Under the pieces are notes generated by a model. The model had not been told where the DNA came from. It did no database searches and was given only the letters and a program-made list of their open reading frames with translations. Below are positions 47,701 to 56,773 of a stretch of DNA of 64,000 bases, one piece after another (within the stretch, counting starts at the first letter, position 1; every line of letters starts with the position of its first letter). Source of the stretch: Natronospira elongata (GTDB taxonomy: Bacteria > Pseudomonadota > Gammaproteobacteria > Natronospirales > Natronospiraceae); NCBI RefSeq assembly GCF_034931365.1, contig NZ_JAYGII010000007.1:35320-99319 (forward strand), in the 5' to 3' direction. Made by a program: the position numbers and the translations under genes.

Positions 47701-50468
47701 GTTGCGGTATCCAGGGTGGCAAGGTGACGCTCGGCCTCCTTGCGGAAAATGTCATAGAGCACCGGATCCATGGCCGGTTCATCGTCGAGACCATCGACTG
47801 GCTCGTCCTCGCCTTCTGTCGCCAGTGAATCCGGACTGGCCTCATCCGTGGCCTCTTCCAGGCTAATACCATCGAGGGACGGCCAATCGTCATCACCGTC
47901 CTGTTCGCCTTCATGCCGCTGGGTCTCGTCGCTAACATGCGGCTCGAGCTCGGCCTCGGCCTCTTTTTCGACTTCCGGCTCGGCCGGGGTCTGCTCCGGC
48001 ATCTCTGGAGCCCCCGGCAGTTCGGTGCCTTCGTCCCCGGCAGTGGACTCGGCCTCGCCGTCACTGCCGAGGCTACCGGCATGCAGGTCAGGCGCTGCTT
48101 GCGGAGCTGGCTCTTCGCCGCGGCTCCAGGCATCAGCGGTTTCCATCAGCCCAATCGCATCCACTTGGGGCTCACCTTCTCCCTTGAGCTGAGCCACCAA
48201 CTCGGGGATGGCTTCGATAGCCTCGCCGACGTGATCAATCAGGGCCGGTTTGGCATCAATCGTGCGATCAATGACGCGATTGAGAAGGTTCTCGAAGGAC
48301 CAGGCAAACTCGCCGATAAATTCCGCACCCACCATCCGCCCGGAACCCTTGAGCGTGTGGAAGGAGCGTCGAACAGTGGTCAGGGCTTCCTGGTCGCCCG
48401 GATTCTCGCGCCAGCGTGGATAGTTCTCCCGCAGGGAAGCGAGCTCTTCTTCCGCCTCTTCCAGGAAGATATCCACGATTTCCTCTGAGATATCTTCCGG
48501 AGCCGGTATCTTCTTGCGCGCCTCAACGGGCGCGGCGGGTGCCGGCGTCTCTGCTGGAGTGGGCGCTGTTTCAGCGGCAGGCTCCGGGTCGGGTTCACTG
48601 ACCTCGGCCGACTCGGCGGGAGCGCCATCCGAAGCGTCGGCGGATGGCGCATCGGCACCATCACCCGGCTCTGCATCAAACTCGATTTCAAGCCCATCGG
48701 TCGCCGACGTATCGGCGTCGGCACTGACTGCCTCGTCGGCTTCTGGTGCCAAGGTGTCTTCAGTTTCAGTAGGCGGTTCGATCGAGGGCTCTTTCGCCTC
48801 TCCCGGCAAGGCACCAGGCCGGTAGCCAATCTCCGATATGCAGTGCTCCGCATTGTCCAGCATGGACTCTGGGTACCCTCGGCCCTGCTGGATGGTTTCC
48901 AGATAAAACTCTGTGCTGACAATGGCATCCGCCAGCCGGTCCAGCGTCTCTGGCGCCGGTGGCTGATCACTGCCAACCACACGGTCACGGATGAAAAGGG
49001 CGGCAGCCTGGAGAATCTCCCCGGCCCGATTCAGTTCCAGCAGGCCGAGGCCCGCCCGGATCTGCTGGACCAGATCGGGAATGGCCTCCAGCTTTTCCTT
49101 TTCCGCCGGGGATTTGACAAAATCCTGCACCCGCTCCTTGACCTTGGCCAGATTGACGATGCACTCGCGAATAACAGCGCCGGACACCTCACCATAGGCA
49201 CCATCGTCTTCATCGTCGGCACCCGAGACACCGCTCATCTGCCGGTCCAGGCTTTCCTCGACCTGAAGCAATGCACTCGCGGTCTGCATCAGGCCGTCAT
49301 CGTCCACCGCCTGAGCCGCAATCATGCGTGAAAGACTGTCCTGCTCCTGGCTGACACGATCCTTCAGCTTATCCAGGCCGAGCATGCCAAGGGTGTCCGA
49401 AACCTTGCGCAGCAAGTCCGACAGGGGCTCCAGTTCGTCAGTCTCGGCACGCCCCATGCGGACATGGATATCCAGAGTGTCCTTGACCCGAGCCAGGTCC
49501 TCCTTGACCGCCGCCGACACCGTCTGCATGAGCTGCGCATTAGGCCCGGAAAGGGCGGCCTCGACGGATTTGACCCGCTCTTCGTCTGGCAGAAACTCAT
49601 CCAGGCGGAAGCTCTCTCGTATGCCACTGACACGATCACCACCTGCGGTGGAGCGGGCAATGTAGTAGAGCAGGTTGTTGATAAGCTCTTCAGGTGGGTC
49701 CGCCTGAATGGCGATCTCACCCTCATTGGCCAGGCGTTTGATTTCCCGATCAACCCGCCCCATCAACTGCTTGAAGCTGACATCCGCCTCAAGCCCGCCG
49801 TGGGCCAAGGCCTCAAGCGCCCCACCGACGACCCACCACAGCTGGAAAACCGGCGGCGACTCGGATGCCTCCTCGAGCTTCTCGGCAATTTTTGACAGGG
49901 CTTTCAGATACTTTCCGGCAGTGGGGTCGCGATACCAGCCCAACAGGGCTTTCTGGAACTTGCCTCGTAGCTTGACCGCCACCTGCTGACTGTCGCCAAC
50001 CGCCGCACCTGGCCGGGCAACCTCCTCGGTAACACGGCGGCCACCAATATCCCGGGCAAAGACTGCACTTTCACTCAACAGAGGCCGGCCACGAGCCGAA
50101 CGCATGTCGTTGATCAGAGACAGCAGGGCGAGGGGCACATCGGGCTGACCCGCCACGATACGCTCAAGGTAATCCGGAAGCTGAAGGAGGCCGCGGCTGA
50201 GCACTTCCAGCGCCGCATCGCGGTCGTTGACCGCTTCGTCGGCGACTGCCCGCCCCAAGGCCTCCATTTCCTCGGCCAGCATGGCAGCACCGAACACCTC
50301 CACCATTCGCAAGGTGCCGTGGGCCTGACGCAAAGCACGCAGGCAGTCATCGAGACCCTTGGCCTCCTCATCCTCCACATAGGCCTCAAGCCCATGGCGC
50401 GCCTGGGTGAAGGTAGTATCGAGCTCGCTCTTAATCCACAGAAGCGAGTCGGATGCGGCCTGTGTCAT
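44796..50468 (-). CDS. chpA: ChpA, CheA-type hybrid histidine kinase with response regulator domain
   Basis: Central kinase of the Pil-Chp chemosensory system that controls twitching motility and cAMP in Pseudomonas. About 1890 residues. In order: degenerate phosphotransfer-like repeats in the first 570 residues (for example AHGTLRMVEVFGAAMLAEEM), three HPt domains with RRSFHTLKGSGRM, LRALHTLNGSSHT and LQRHLHTLKGGARM separated by very acidic linkers, then dimerisation (LLENLLNNAGEVSIYRSRVE), ATPase (MLRNAVIHGLEKPEARDQEG, DDGRGLN, AGRGVGMDVV), CheW-like and receiver (DIEMPRMDG) domains. I chose the ATG at 50468 because the family-conserved region begins 8 residues later; a TTG at 50501 is possible. 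It lies between pilJ and chpC. Confidence 0.93.
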   Translation of the reverse strand: MTQAASDSLLWIKSELDTTFTQARHGLEAYVEDEEAKGLDDCLRALRQAHGTLRMVEVFGAAMLAEEMEALGRAVADEAVNDRDAALEVLSRGLLQLPDYLERIVAGQPDVPLALLSLINDMRSARGRPLLSESAVFARDIGGRRVTEEVARPGAAVGDSQQVAVKLRGKFQKALLGWYRDPTAGKYLKALSKIAEKLEEASESPPVFQLWWVVGGALEALAHGGLEADVSFKQLMGRVDREIKRLANEGEIAIQADPPEELINNLLYYIARSTAGGDRVSGIRESFRLDEFLPDEERVKSVEAALSGPNAQLMQTVSAAVKEDLARVKDTLDIHVRMGRAETDELEPLSDLLRKVSDTLGMLGLDKLKDRVSQEQDSLSRMIAAQAVDDDGLMQTASALLQVEESLDRQMSGVSGADDEDDGAYGEVSGAVIRECIVNLAKVKERVQDFVKSPAEKEKLEAIPDLVQQIRAGLGLLELNRAGEILQAAALFIRDRVVGSDQPPAPETLDRLADAIVSTEFYLETIQQGRGYPESMLDNAEHCISEIGYRPGALPGEAKEPSIEPPTETEDTLAPEADEAVSADADTSATDGLEIEFDAEPGDGADAPSADASDGAPAESAEVSEPDPEPAAETAPTPAETPAPAAPVEARKKIPAPEDISEEIVDIFLEEAEEELASLRENYPRWRENPGDQEALTTVRRSFHTLKGSGRMVGAEFIGEFAWSFENLLNRVIDRTIDAKPALIDHVGEAIEAIPELVAQLKGEGEPQVDAIGLMETADAWSRGEEPAPQAAPDLHAGSLGSDGEAESTAGDEGTELPGAPEMPEQTPAEPEVEKEAEAELEPHVSDETQRHEGEQDGDDDWPSLDGISLEEATDEASPDSLATEGEDEPVDGLDDEPAMDPVLYDIFRKEAERHLATLDTATEEVLQEGEISSDLLRALHTLNGSSHTADVSEIPAVMQPLEKAALAMQEQGLTPGENFADVLKDAIAAVREMIEGLATSAGAAEPDSDLLARVRELMPAEEESAPAAEEPSEAAPSASATEPRRASEIALEDLPDYDEELADVFMEEARELQEAMDEALNNWQSDHDDTALVAALQRHLHTLKGGARMSGLTPMGDLSHEMETVLTKAVDGKLPVSTEFTALIQRCVDRVHRMVEQVAEGSVIVDGSDLVQELQRLDARGGQVFDDEDTVTEAPDDHLDQPSDDDVELDFESEPGPSFETEVDSHPEPDEEAKAPEPELPAPTETAPGREAKPAPSGLDAVEEHGERRAAPRVQQEVVRVRADLLENLLNNAGEVSIYRSRVEQQLSNMDFHLKELDQTVDRLRQQFRNLEIEIEAQVRYQWEMEEGETNPEFDPLELDRYSALQQLSRALQESVSDLVSLQGLLSNHAREAETLLVQQSRVNTDLQDGLMRTRMLPFSRHAQRLRRLVRQTAAEEGKEVELRLIGGEGEMDRQVLERIIAPLEHMLRNAVIHGLEKPEARDQEGKPKEGLIAIELHREGSEVVIEIMDDGRGLNVEKIRKRAEDMGMLRPGSDLPESDVIQFILEPGFSTADTVTQSAGRGVGMDVVHSEIKQLGGSLHMTSSEGVGSRFTIRLPYTLAITQALMVEVADEVFAIPLPSIEGIVRIPRDEVQEKLGQENPSFRYGGRDYELQHLSGMLGFGQPNLTDDVASLPVLLVRVGDHASALVTEGMRGSREVVVKSVGPQIANVRGISGATIMGDGSIVLILDVGGMVRGGVRAVTTDMADAQPEPTRDEPPTVMVVDDSITVRRVTERLLKRYGLNVMTAKDGVDALAELQDRKPDVMLLDIEMPRMDGYELATHMRNDEELKSVPIIMITSRTGDKHRNRAFEIGVDRYLGKPYQETELMENIRSLVSDFDPQRTRWGND

Positions 50469-50612
50469 GGCTCCGGTCCCGGTCACTGTTTGCACCGACA
50501 ATCACCCCCGCGGGGGAGATGACTGAAATTTTCGATCAGGCTGCGGCAAATCGCATACCTGACCACTCCCTGGCCGGTCTCTGCCGGCTAATGATCCACA
50601 CAGCGCGGGCAA

Positions 50613-52904
50613 TCAATCCACGCGCTCAGTATCCCGCTGACGTTTCTGCTCGCTGTCACCAGCCTCATCATCTTCCGGCCAGTCGATTTCATCGACAAAT
50701 TCGTCCAGCCCGCCTTCCTGCTCATCAACGCTGTCTTCGATATCGCCGGACTCCAGACTGGAAAGATCATCACTGTCTTCCGGCATATCTTCAAGGGAAG
50801 CCATCTCCCCGTCTTCAAGGGCTTCCGATTCGCCCTGGTCAACGTCTTCGGAAGACATGACCATGGTTTGCTCCTCCTGCTTGCCCGGGAGCTTGAAGCC
50901 GGAAACGGATTTACGCAGCTCGGTAGCCAATGCGGCCAGCTTGCCAATATTGTCGGCAGTGGCAGTGGTGCCTTCGTGCGTCTGAGAGGTAATCTCCTGA
51001 ATCACCTGCATGGTGCGAGAGACGTCACTGGCAGCCTGCGCTTGCTGACGGGCGGCACCGGAAATACTCTGAATGAGTGTCGCAATATGGTTGGACACTT
51101 TCTCAATCTCATCCAGGGCCTCACCCGCATTTTCCGCCAGGCGCGCCCCGCTCACCACACCCGATGTGGAGTGCTCCATTGAGATCACGGCTTCGTTGGT
51201 ATCGGTCTGAATGGTCTTCACCAGGGCTTCAATCTGCCGGGTGGCATTACCGGACCGTTCCGCGAGTCGCTGCACTTCGTCAGCCACCACCGCGAAGCCG
51301 CGACCGGCCTCACCGGCAGCAGATGCCTGAATGGCCGCGTTGAGGGCGAGAATATTGGTCTGCTCGGCAATATCGTTAATCAGCTCCACGATATCGCCAA
51401 TTTCCTGGGAACTCTCACCAAGTCGCTTGATTCGCTTGGAGGTCTCCTGAATGTTTTCCCGAATATTGTTCATGCCGTCGATGGTGCGACGCACTGCATC
51501 GCCGCCCTTATGGGCAATCTCCACCGACTGCTGCGCCACTCGGGTGGAACGCTCGGCATTCTCCGAGACCTGCTCAATGGACTCGGCCATTTCCTGAATC
51601 TGACGGCTGGCGGATGTAATTTCCGAACTCTGATGCTCGGATGCCTCGGCCAGATGAGACGCGGTCGCTCGCGTCTGCTGGGCCGTGGCATCCACACGCA
51701 CCGCGGTATCGTTAATGGTTACCACCAGCTCCCGGAGGGCGTCCACCGCGTAATTAATGGAGTCGGCGATGGCACCGGTGATGTCCTCGGTCACCGAGAC
51801 CTGCACGGTCAGATCGCCATCAGCCAGACTGCCCAGCTCGTCCAGCAGACGCAGAATGGCCTCCTGGTTCCGCTCGTTCTGCTCTTGCTGCAGCGCCGCC
51901 GCCTTACGGGTGTCGGAGGTCAGCACATAGACATAGATGAGCACCGCCAGAATCAGCAGGGCCAAACCACCAAAAATGTAACCATAGGTGGCCGAAAACA
52001 TGCGATCGTCGATGGAACGGCGGTAAGTACTTTCAACAGAGCGGATACCCGCCAGCAGGCTGTCACTGATCTCCGCCAGAGCACTATTGGCCCGATGGAC
52101 GGACAAAAGCTCTGCCCGTTGGCCCTCGATCCGGCTGACTTCATCATTGATACGCCCGTAGTAGACGCTGATATCGGTCAGGATGGACTGAGCCTCGCTA
52201 TCAGCCACTGCCTCCACACCCAGGCTGTCATCGCCATCCTGAAAGCCCCGGACCAGACGCCCGAAGAAGGCATTGTCATCACCAATTCGACGCTGCGCCA
52301 CACCCGGATCACCACTACCGGTCACCAGAGACACGCTCCACTGATGAATACGCGGCGCCAGCTGAGCCATCCGTCCCTGATGGAATACCTGGCTGGCTCC
52401 CGCATTAATTTCCAGCAGGCGATCGCCCAGCGCTTCAATACTGTTCTGTAGCGGCCCAATATTCTCATCAATGATTTCCAGGGACTGATGACTACGACGA
52501 ATCATGTCCCCCTGGTCCAGAAGCAGCTGAGCCGCGCCACGGCCGGTATCAGACCAGCGATCCTCGACAATGCTCAACTCCTGACGGACCTGCCTTGGCG
52601 GGGCCGGAAGCAAGGTATCGGGGTTACCCCGCCGCATCCTGTCCAGGTTTCGGTCAAAGCGCTCACGGTCAGTGTAGAGTCGCTGAATGGCTTCCCGATT
52701 ACCATCGACCGCAAGCTGAGCGTTCTTGGAAACACTCTGGGAAATGACTGCGGCTTCCGCTGCATACCCCAGAAACTCCTCATCATGAGCCGCCCTCTGG
52801 GTCACGAAGAAGAAATTCACGATCGCCGCCGCGAGCAGAGCGAGCACCACCACGATCAGGACGTAGAGGAGCTTGTTGGAAGTGGTACCGGAGGACTTAG
52901 CCAT
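50613..52904 (-). CDS. pilJ: PilJ, methyl-accepting receptor for twitching motility
   Basis: Inner membrane chemoreceptor of the Pil-Chp system. The 763-residue protein has two membrane segments (about 12-33 and 302-326), a periplasmic PilJ-type sensor between them, a HAMP region, and the signalling tip DIAEQTNILALNAAIQASAA. After residue about 676 comes an 85-residue tail made mostly of Glu, Asp and Ser (for example EDMPEDSDDLSSLESGD); Pseudomonas PilJ is near 680 residues, so this tail is an addition. Gene order pilI-pilJ-chpA is as expected. Confidence 0.93.
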   Translation of the reverse strand: MAKSSGTTSNKLLYVLIVVVLALLAAAIVNFFFVTQRAAHDEEFLGYAAEAAVISQSVSKNAQLAVDGNREAIQRLYTDRERFDRNLDRMRRGNPDTLLPAPPRQVRQELSIVEDRWSDTGRGAAQLLLDQGDMIRRSHQSLEIIDENIGPLQNSIEALGDRLLEINAGASQVFHQGRMAQLAPRIHQWSVSLVTGSGDPGVAQRRIGDDNAFFGRLVRGFQDGDDSLGVEAVADSEAQSILTDISVYYGRINDEVSRIEGQRAELLSVHRANSALAEISDSLLAGIRSVESTYRRSIDDRMFSATYGYIFGGLALLILAVLIYVYVLTSDTRKAAALQQEQNERNQEAILRLLDELGSLADGDLTVQVSVTEDITGAIADSINYAVDALRELVVTINDTAVRVDATAQQTRATASHLAEASEHQSSEITSASRQIQEMAESIEQVSENAERSTRVAQQSVEIAHKGGDAVRRTIDGMNNIRENIQETSKRIKRLGESSQEIGDIVELINDIAEQTNILALNAAIQASAAGEAGRGFAVVADEVQRLAERSGNATRQIEALVKTIQTDTNEAVISMEHSTSGVVSGARLAENAGEALDEIEKVSNHIATLIQSISGAARQQAQAASDVSRTMQVIQEITSQTHEGTTATADNIGKLAALATELRKSVSGFKLPGKQEEQTMVMSSEDVDQGESEALEDGEMASLEDMPEDSDDLSSLESGDIEDSVDEQEGGLDEFVDEIDWPEDDEAGDSEQKRQRDTERVD

Positions 52905-52973
52905 GAGTCTTCACCTGGTGTCGTTCATCGTTCTCGATTCCGGTCATGTGCTTGCACCGGTCAATCGCCATTT

Positions 52974-53543
52974 TCACTGAGCGGCCTGGAGGAAAAGCTG
53001 ACTTTCCACCAGGTCCCGGAAACTGAGTACCGTCCAGTACTCCTCACCACGGCGGAATGCACCGCGGACAAAGGGGCGAAACTCGGCCCCCAGTTCATCA
53101 TTCGCTTCGTCCACGGCCTCGTCCGACTGGAAACGGCGAAAGCCACGCACTTCACTGACCAGAAGGCCAGCGGGAATTTCCGGATGCTTCACGGCAATCA
53201 CGCGACTTCGGCGATCCAGCGGGGTGCTTTCACCACCGCCAAGCTGGCGGAGATCCACCACGGACAACAATTGACCACGAACATTGGCCAGACCAAGCAA
53301 CCAGGCCCGGGCACCGGGTACTCGGGCCAGATCGGGCATGGGCAGCACTTCCCTGACCTCCTCCCGGGGCACCAGGATGTTGTGCTCGCCCATACGCATG
53401 CCAACCCCCACCCATTCGTCCCCGGTCTCCAGGGTCGCTTCCTGCTGGCGCCCCGCTGCTGCCTGGCGGCAACGACGGTCCAGCTCCTGCAGCAGGCGGA
53501 AGGGCTGGTCGACCAGATCCGAAAGGGTGGTGATGTCGGCCAT
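52974..53543 (-). CDS. pilI: PilI, CheW-like coupling protein
   Basis: A 189-residue CheW-domain adaptor linking PilJ to ChpA. Conserved features are WVGVGMRMGEHNILVPREEV and LLGLANVRGQLLSVVDLRQL. It begins 6 nt after the pilH stop and is followed by pilJ after 69 nt; all run together on the reverse strand. Confidence 0.9.
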   Translation of the reverse strand: MADITTLSDLVDQPFRLLQELDRRCRQAAAGRQQEATLETGDEWVGVGMRMGEHNILVPREEVREVLPMPDLARVPGARAWLLGLANVRGQLLSVVDLRQLGGGESTPLDRRSRVIAVKHPEIPAGLLVSEVRGFRRFQSDEAVDEANDELGAEFRPFVRGAFRRGEEYWTVLSFRDLVESQLFLQAAQ

Positions 53544-53549
53544 GACGAA

Positions 53550-53915
53550 TTACTTCTCCAATGCTTCCTTGACCTTGCCGATGAGCTGATCTTCCTTCAC
53601 CGGCTTGACCAGATAGGCGATGGCACCCTGACGCATGCCCCAGATCTTGTCAGTCTCCTGATCCTTGGTGGTGATGATGATCACCGGGATATCGCGGGTA
53701 TTGTCGTTCTTTGCCAGCTGACGAGTGGCCTGAAAACCACTCATGCCGGGCATCACCACGTCCATGATGATCACATCCGGCTTTTCGCTGCGGGCCTTTT
53801 CGAGACCTTCCTCACCGGATTCAGCGGCAATCACCTCGTAGCCCGCCTTCTCCAACTGGGACTTGAAAACATGCACCTCGGTGGGGGAGTCATCAACAAT
53901 CAAGACCGTCGCCAT
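53550..53915 (-). CDS. pilH: PilH, CheY-like response regulator
   Basis: A 121-residue single receiver domain. The acidic pocket is VLIVDDSPTEV (residues 4-14), the phospho-acceptor D52 lies in VIIMDVVMPGMSG, and the K in AYLVKPVKEDQL closes the site. In Pseudomonas PilH acts with PilG downstream of ChpA, balancing pilus retraction and extension. pilI follows in 6 nt. Confidence 0.93.
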   Translation of the reverse strand: MATVLIVDDSPTEVHVFKSQLEKAGYEVIAAESGEEGLEKARSEKPDVIIMDVVMPGMSGFQATRQLAKNDNTRDIPVIIITTKDQETDKIWGMRQGAIAYLVKPVKEDQLIGKVKEALEK

Positions 53916-53981
53916 TACCTTGTTCCTCCAGAATTATGTCGCTTTAGGGTTTTAGTCGTCGTCGCTTGCCGAAAACAACGA

Positions 53982-54377
53982 TCAGGCCGTGCGTCGCACG
54001 TGATTCTCGATCGCCCCCAGTAATTCGTCTCGCGTGAACGGTTTTGTCAGATACTCTTCAGACCCGACGATGCGACCGCGAGCACGGTCGAACAAGCCGT
54101 CCTTGCTGGACAGCATGATGACCGGCGTATTGCGGAAGCTGTTATTGCGCTTGATCAGCGCGCAGGTCTGATAGCCGTCGAGACGCGGCATCATGATGTC
54201 CACGAAGATGATGTCGGGTTCGGATTCGGCGATGACCGAAAGCGCCTCGAAACCGTCCACGGCGGTCAACACCTCGCAGCCGGCCTTCTTCAGCAGGGTC
54301 TCAGCCGTGCGGCGAATGGTTTTACTGTCATCGATGACCAGGACCTTGAGTCCACTCAGATCGCCGTCATTCGCCAC
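53982..54377 (-). CDS. pilG: PilG, CheY-like response regulator
   Basis: Response regulator that in Pseudomonas promotes pilus extension and adenylate cyclase activity. The protein is 131 residues: GLKVLVIDDSKTIRRTAETL at 9-28, phospho-acceptor D60 in IIFVDIMMPRLDGYQTCALI, and YLTKPFTRDELLGAI near the end. I chose a GTG at 54377, which has GGAGG 5 nt upstream and gives the normal PilG length; ATG codons at 54389 and 54476 have no ribosome site. First gene of the cluster, divergent from gshB, as in Pseudomonas. Confidence 0.9.
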   Translation of the reverse strand: MANDGDLSGLKVLVIDDSKTIRRTAETLLKKAGCEVLTAVDGFEALSVIAESEPDIIFVDIMMPRLDGYQTCALIKRNNSFRNTPVIMLSSKDGLFDRARGRIVGSEEYLTKPFTRDELLGAIENHVRRTA

Positions 54378-54592
54378 CGGAACCTCCATCGTATTGCGAA
54401 ACTTGTCATGGTCTGCTGGCGGGCGGACCATTCCGGCGTTGCCCGAACCGGCGGCAGCCATTGTCCGATCCATCACACGATCCCCCTCGGACGACTACCG
54501 TGCCTTGACACTCTACGCCATTTCCACGCCAAAAGCCGCCCTTGCACCCATGGATTGCCCCGATGCGGACCAGAATACCGTCCCTTACCGGG

Positions 54593-54621
54593 TAATATTA
54601 TCGCGTTCTATCATAATATTA
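54593..54621. promoter_or_regulatory. AT-rich inverted repeat between pilG and gshB
   Basis: TAATATTAT (54593-54601) and ATAATATTA (54613-54621) are perfect inverted copies around 11 bp. It stands out from its GC-rich surroundings and lies in the 393-bp region between two divergent genes, so it may be an operator or contain overlapping -10 elements. I see no gene in 54378-54770. Confidence 0.4.
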
Positions 54622-54770
54622 GCGGACAATCCACGAAATTTCCTTGAACTGGTTCACGGAACACTGGGAATTTGCCGGATTTCCGTCCACCCTGGCCTCG
54701 AAAACCCGAGCCAGGCGGTACACTGAACGGCCAAGCCCAGCCGCCTTGAGTCATAACACAGGACAGCGCA

Positions 54771-55730
54771 ATGACGAACCGCAGACCCAATGTGGGCGTG
54801 GTCATGGATCCGATCGAATCCATCACCCCGCACAAGGACACCACCCTGGCAATGATGCTGGAGATCCAGAACCGGGACTGGGCCCTGTCCTATCTGACCC
54901 TGGAAGATATATTTCTGCAGGATGGCCGCGCCATGGGCCGCTGGCGCCCCCTGACCGTCCGGGACCAGGATCAGGATTATTTCGATCTGGGCGAGCCCCA
55001 GGAAGGACCACTGTCATCCCTGGACTGTCTGCTGATGCGCAAGGACCCGCCCTTCGACATGGAGTATATCTACGCCACCTATATTCTCGAGCGGGCCGCG
55101 GACGAGGGCCTGCGGGTGGTGAACCGCCCCGCCAGTCTGCGTGATGTGAGCGAGAAGGTTTATACCGCCTGGTTCCCGGAATGCTGCCCACCCACCGTGA
55201 TTGCGCGGGACGGTGACCGACTGCGGGGCTTTATCCGGGATCAGGGACACGCGGTGCTCAAACCCCTGGACGGCATGGGCGGACGGGATATTTTCGTGGT
55301 CCGCGATGGCGACCCCAACACCAGCGTCATTCTCGAGCATCTGACCGCCAGCGGCGCCCGCTTTGCCCTGGCCCAGCGGTATCTGCCGGAAATCCGCGAT
55401 GGCGACCGTCGCATACTGCTGGTCAATGGCAAAGCCACCGGCCCGGCACTGGCGCGGTTGCCCCGCGCCGGCGAATCCCGGGGCAACATCGCCGCCGGCG
55501 GCACGGTTCAGGGATCGGAGCTGCGTGAACGAGATCACTGGCTGATCGAGCGAATCGGCCCGGTGATGCGAGACAAGGGCCTGATGTTCGTGGGCCTGGA
55601 CGTGATTGGCGACTATGTCACCGAAATCAATGTCACCAGTCCCACCTGCGTACGCGAACTGGACCACATCTACGGCAGCAATATCAGCGCTCAACTGATG
55701 GACGAACTGGCGGAGCTGGAAGGATGGTGA
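54771..55730 (+). CDS. gshB: Glutathione synthetase GshB
   Basis: ATP-grasp ligase that joins gamma-glutamylcysteine and glycine to make glutathione. The 319-residue protein begins VGVVMDPIESITPHKDTTLA and has LLMRKDPPFDMEYIYATYIL, AVLKPLDGMGGRDIFVV (ATP loop) and TEINVTSPTCVREL. Full length. apbE overlaps its stop by 7 nt, so the two are probably one transcript. Confidence 0.95.
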   Translation: MTNRRPNVGVVMDPIESITPHKDTTLAMMLEIQNRDWALSYLTLEDIFLQDGRAMGRWRPLTVRDQDQDYFDLGEPQEGPLSSLDCLLMRKDPPFDMEYIYATYILERAADEGLRVVNRPASLRDVSEKVYTAWFPECCPPTVIARDGDRLRGFIRDQGHAVLKPLDGMGGRDIFVVRDGDPNTSVILEHLTASGARFALAQRYLPEIRDGDRRILLVNGKATGPALARLPRAGESRGNIAAGGTVQGSELRERDHWLIERIGPVMRDKGLMFVGLDVIGDYVTEINVTSPTCVRELDHIYGSNISAQLMDELAELEGW

Positions 55731-56773
55731 GGCTGGCCGCGACCGTCCTGGTGGCGGGCCTGCTGAGTGCCTGCCAGCCAGACGAGGAAGCAGAGCGCCA
55801 GCAGGCGCATTTCCATGCCATGGGCACCCGGATTGATCTCACCCTGATCGAGGGCCCCCTGTCCACCGAGTCGGCGACCCGGCTGATCGAATCCCATTTT
55901 GAGGTCCACGAGCAGCGCTGGGACGGCTGGGGTGGCGGCGAGCTTGGGCGCCTAAATCAGCGTCTGGCCAATGACGGCCAGGCCAATGTGCCCGCTTCCC
56001 TGCGCGATGGCATCGAGCAGGCGCTGCTGCTGGGTCAACAAAGCGAGGGCCTGTTTCACCCCGGCATCGGGGCATTGGTGGAAACCTGGAGCTTTCACCG
56101 TCAGCCTCGCAAAGCGGGACCGCCACCGAGCGAGGAATCACTGCATGGCCTGCTTGAGTCACTGCCCCCAGTGAGCGCCCTGCAACTCGATTCTGGCCTG
56201 CTCCGGGGCCCCGGGCAGGGATTCCGCCTGGACCTGGGCGGTTTCGCCAAGGGGCTCAGCCTGGATCGACTGCACGAAAACCTGGATGCCGCCGGGCTCG
56301 AGCACGGCATCATCAATGCCGGTGGTGACCTTCTTGCCCTGGGCCGTGCTGGTGGCGACAGCGTTGACGCCCGCGCCTGGCGGATCGGCATTCTGGATCC
56401 GCGCGGGGACGGCGTGCTGGCCGGCGTGACGGTGACCGACGGAGAATGCGTGATGACATCGGGCGACTATGAGCGAACCTTCGAACATGATGGTGAGGCC
56501 TATCACCACATCCTCGATCCGCGGACTGGCCACCCCGCCGACGCCAGCGCCTCGGTCACCGTGATCAGCACCGAATGCGCCCGGGCAGACGCGGCGGCCA
56601 CCGCCCTGTTTGTCGCCGGCCCCGGTGCTTGGCCCGAGCTGGCGGCGCAAATGGAGGTGGACACCGTGATGCTGGTCACGCCCGATGGCCAGGTAGAGTT
56701 GTCACCGGCCATGGAGGCACGGATCGAATTCGATCAACGCCAACCCGACGTAACTGTCAAAGCGCTTCCCTGA
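55724..56773 (+). CDS. apbE: FAD:protein FMN transferase ApbE (lipoprotein)
   Basis: ApbE attaches FMN covalently to threonines of exported or membrane redox proteins. The 349-residue protein starts with a lipoprotein signal (VAGLLSAC, cysteine about residue 17) and has HAMGTRIDLTL, LDLGGFAKGLSLDRL and SGDYERTFEHDGEAYHHILD with DPRTGHPADAS. It overlaps gshB and its stop overlaps the next start (TGATG). Neighbours include a NusG_II protein and a Gx transporter but no Rnf or Nqr genes, so its substrate is not visible here. Confidence 0.93.
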   Translation: MVRLAATVLVAGLLSACQPDEEAERQQAHFHAMGTRIDLTLIEGPLSTESATRLIESHFEVHEQRWDGWGGGELGRLNQRLANDGQANVPASLRDGIEQALLLGQQSEGLFHPGIGALVETWSFHRQPRKAGPPPSEESLHGLLESLPPVSALQLDSGLLRGPGQGFRLDLGGFAKGLSLDRLHENLDAAGLEHGIINAGGDLLALGRAGGDSVDARAWRIGILDPRGDGVLAGVTVTDGECVMTSGDYERTFEHDGEAYHHILDPRTGHPADASASVTVISTECARADAAATALFVAGPGAWPELAAQMEVDTVMLVTPDGQVELSPAMEARIEFDQRQPDVTVKALP

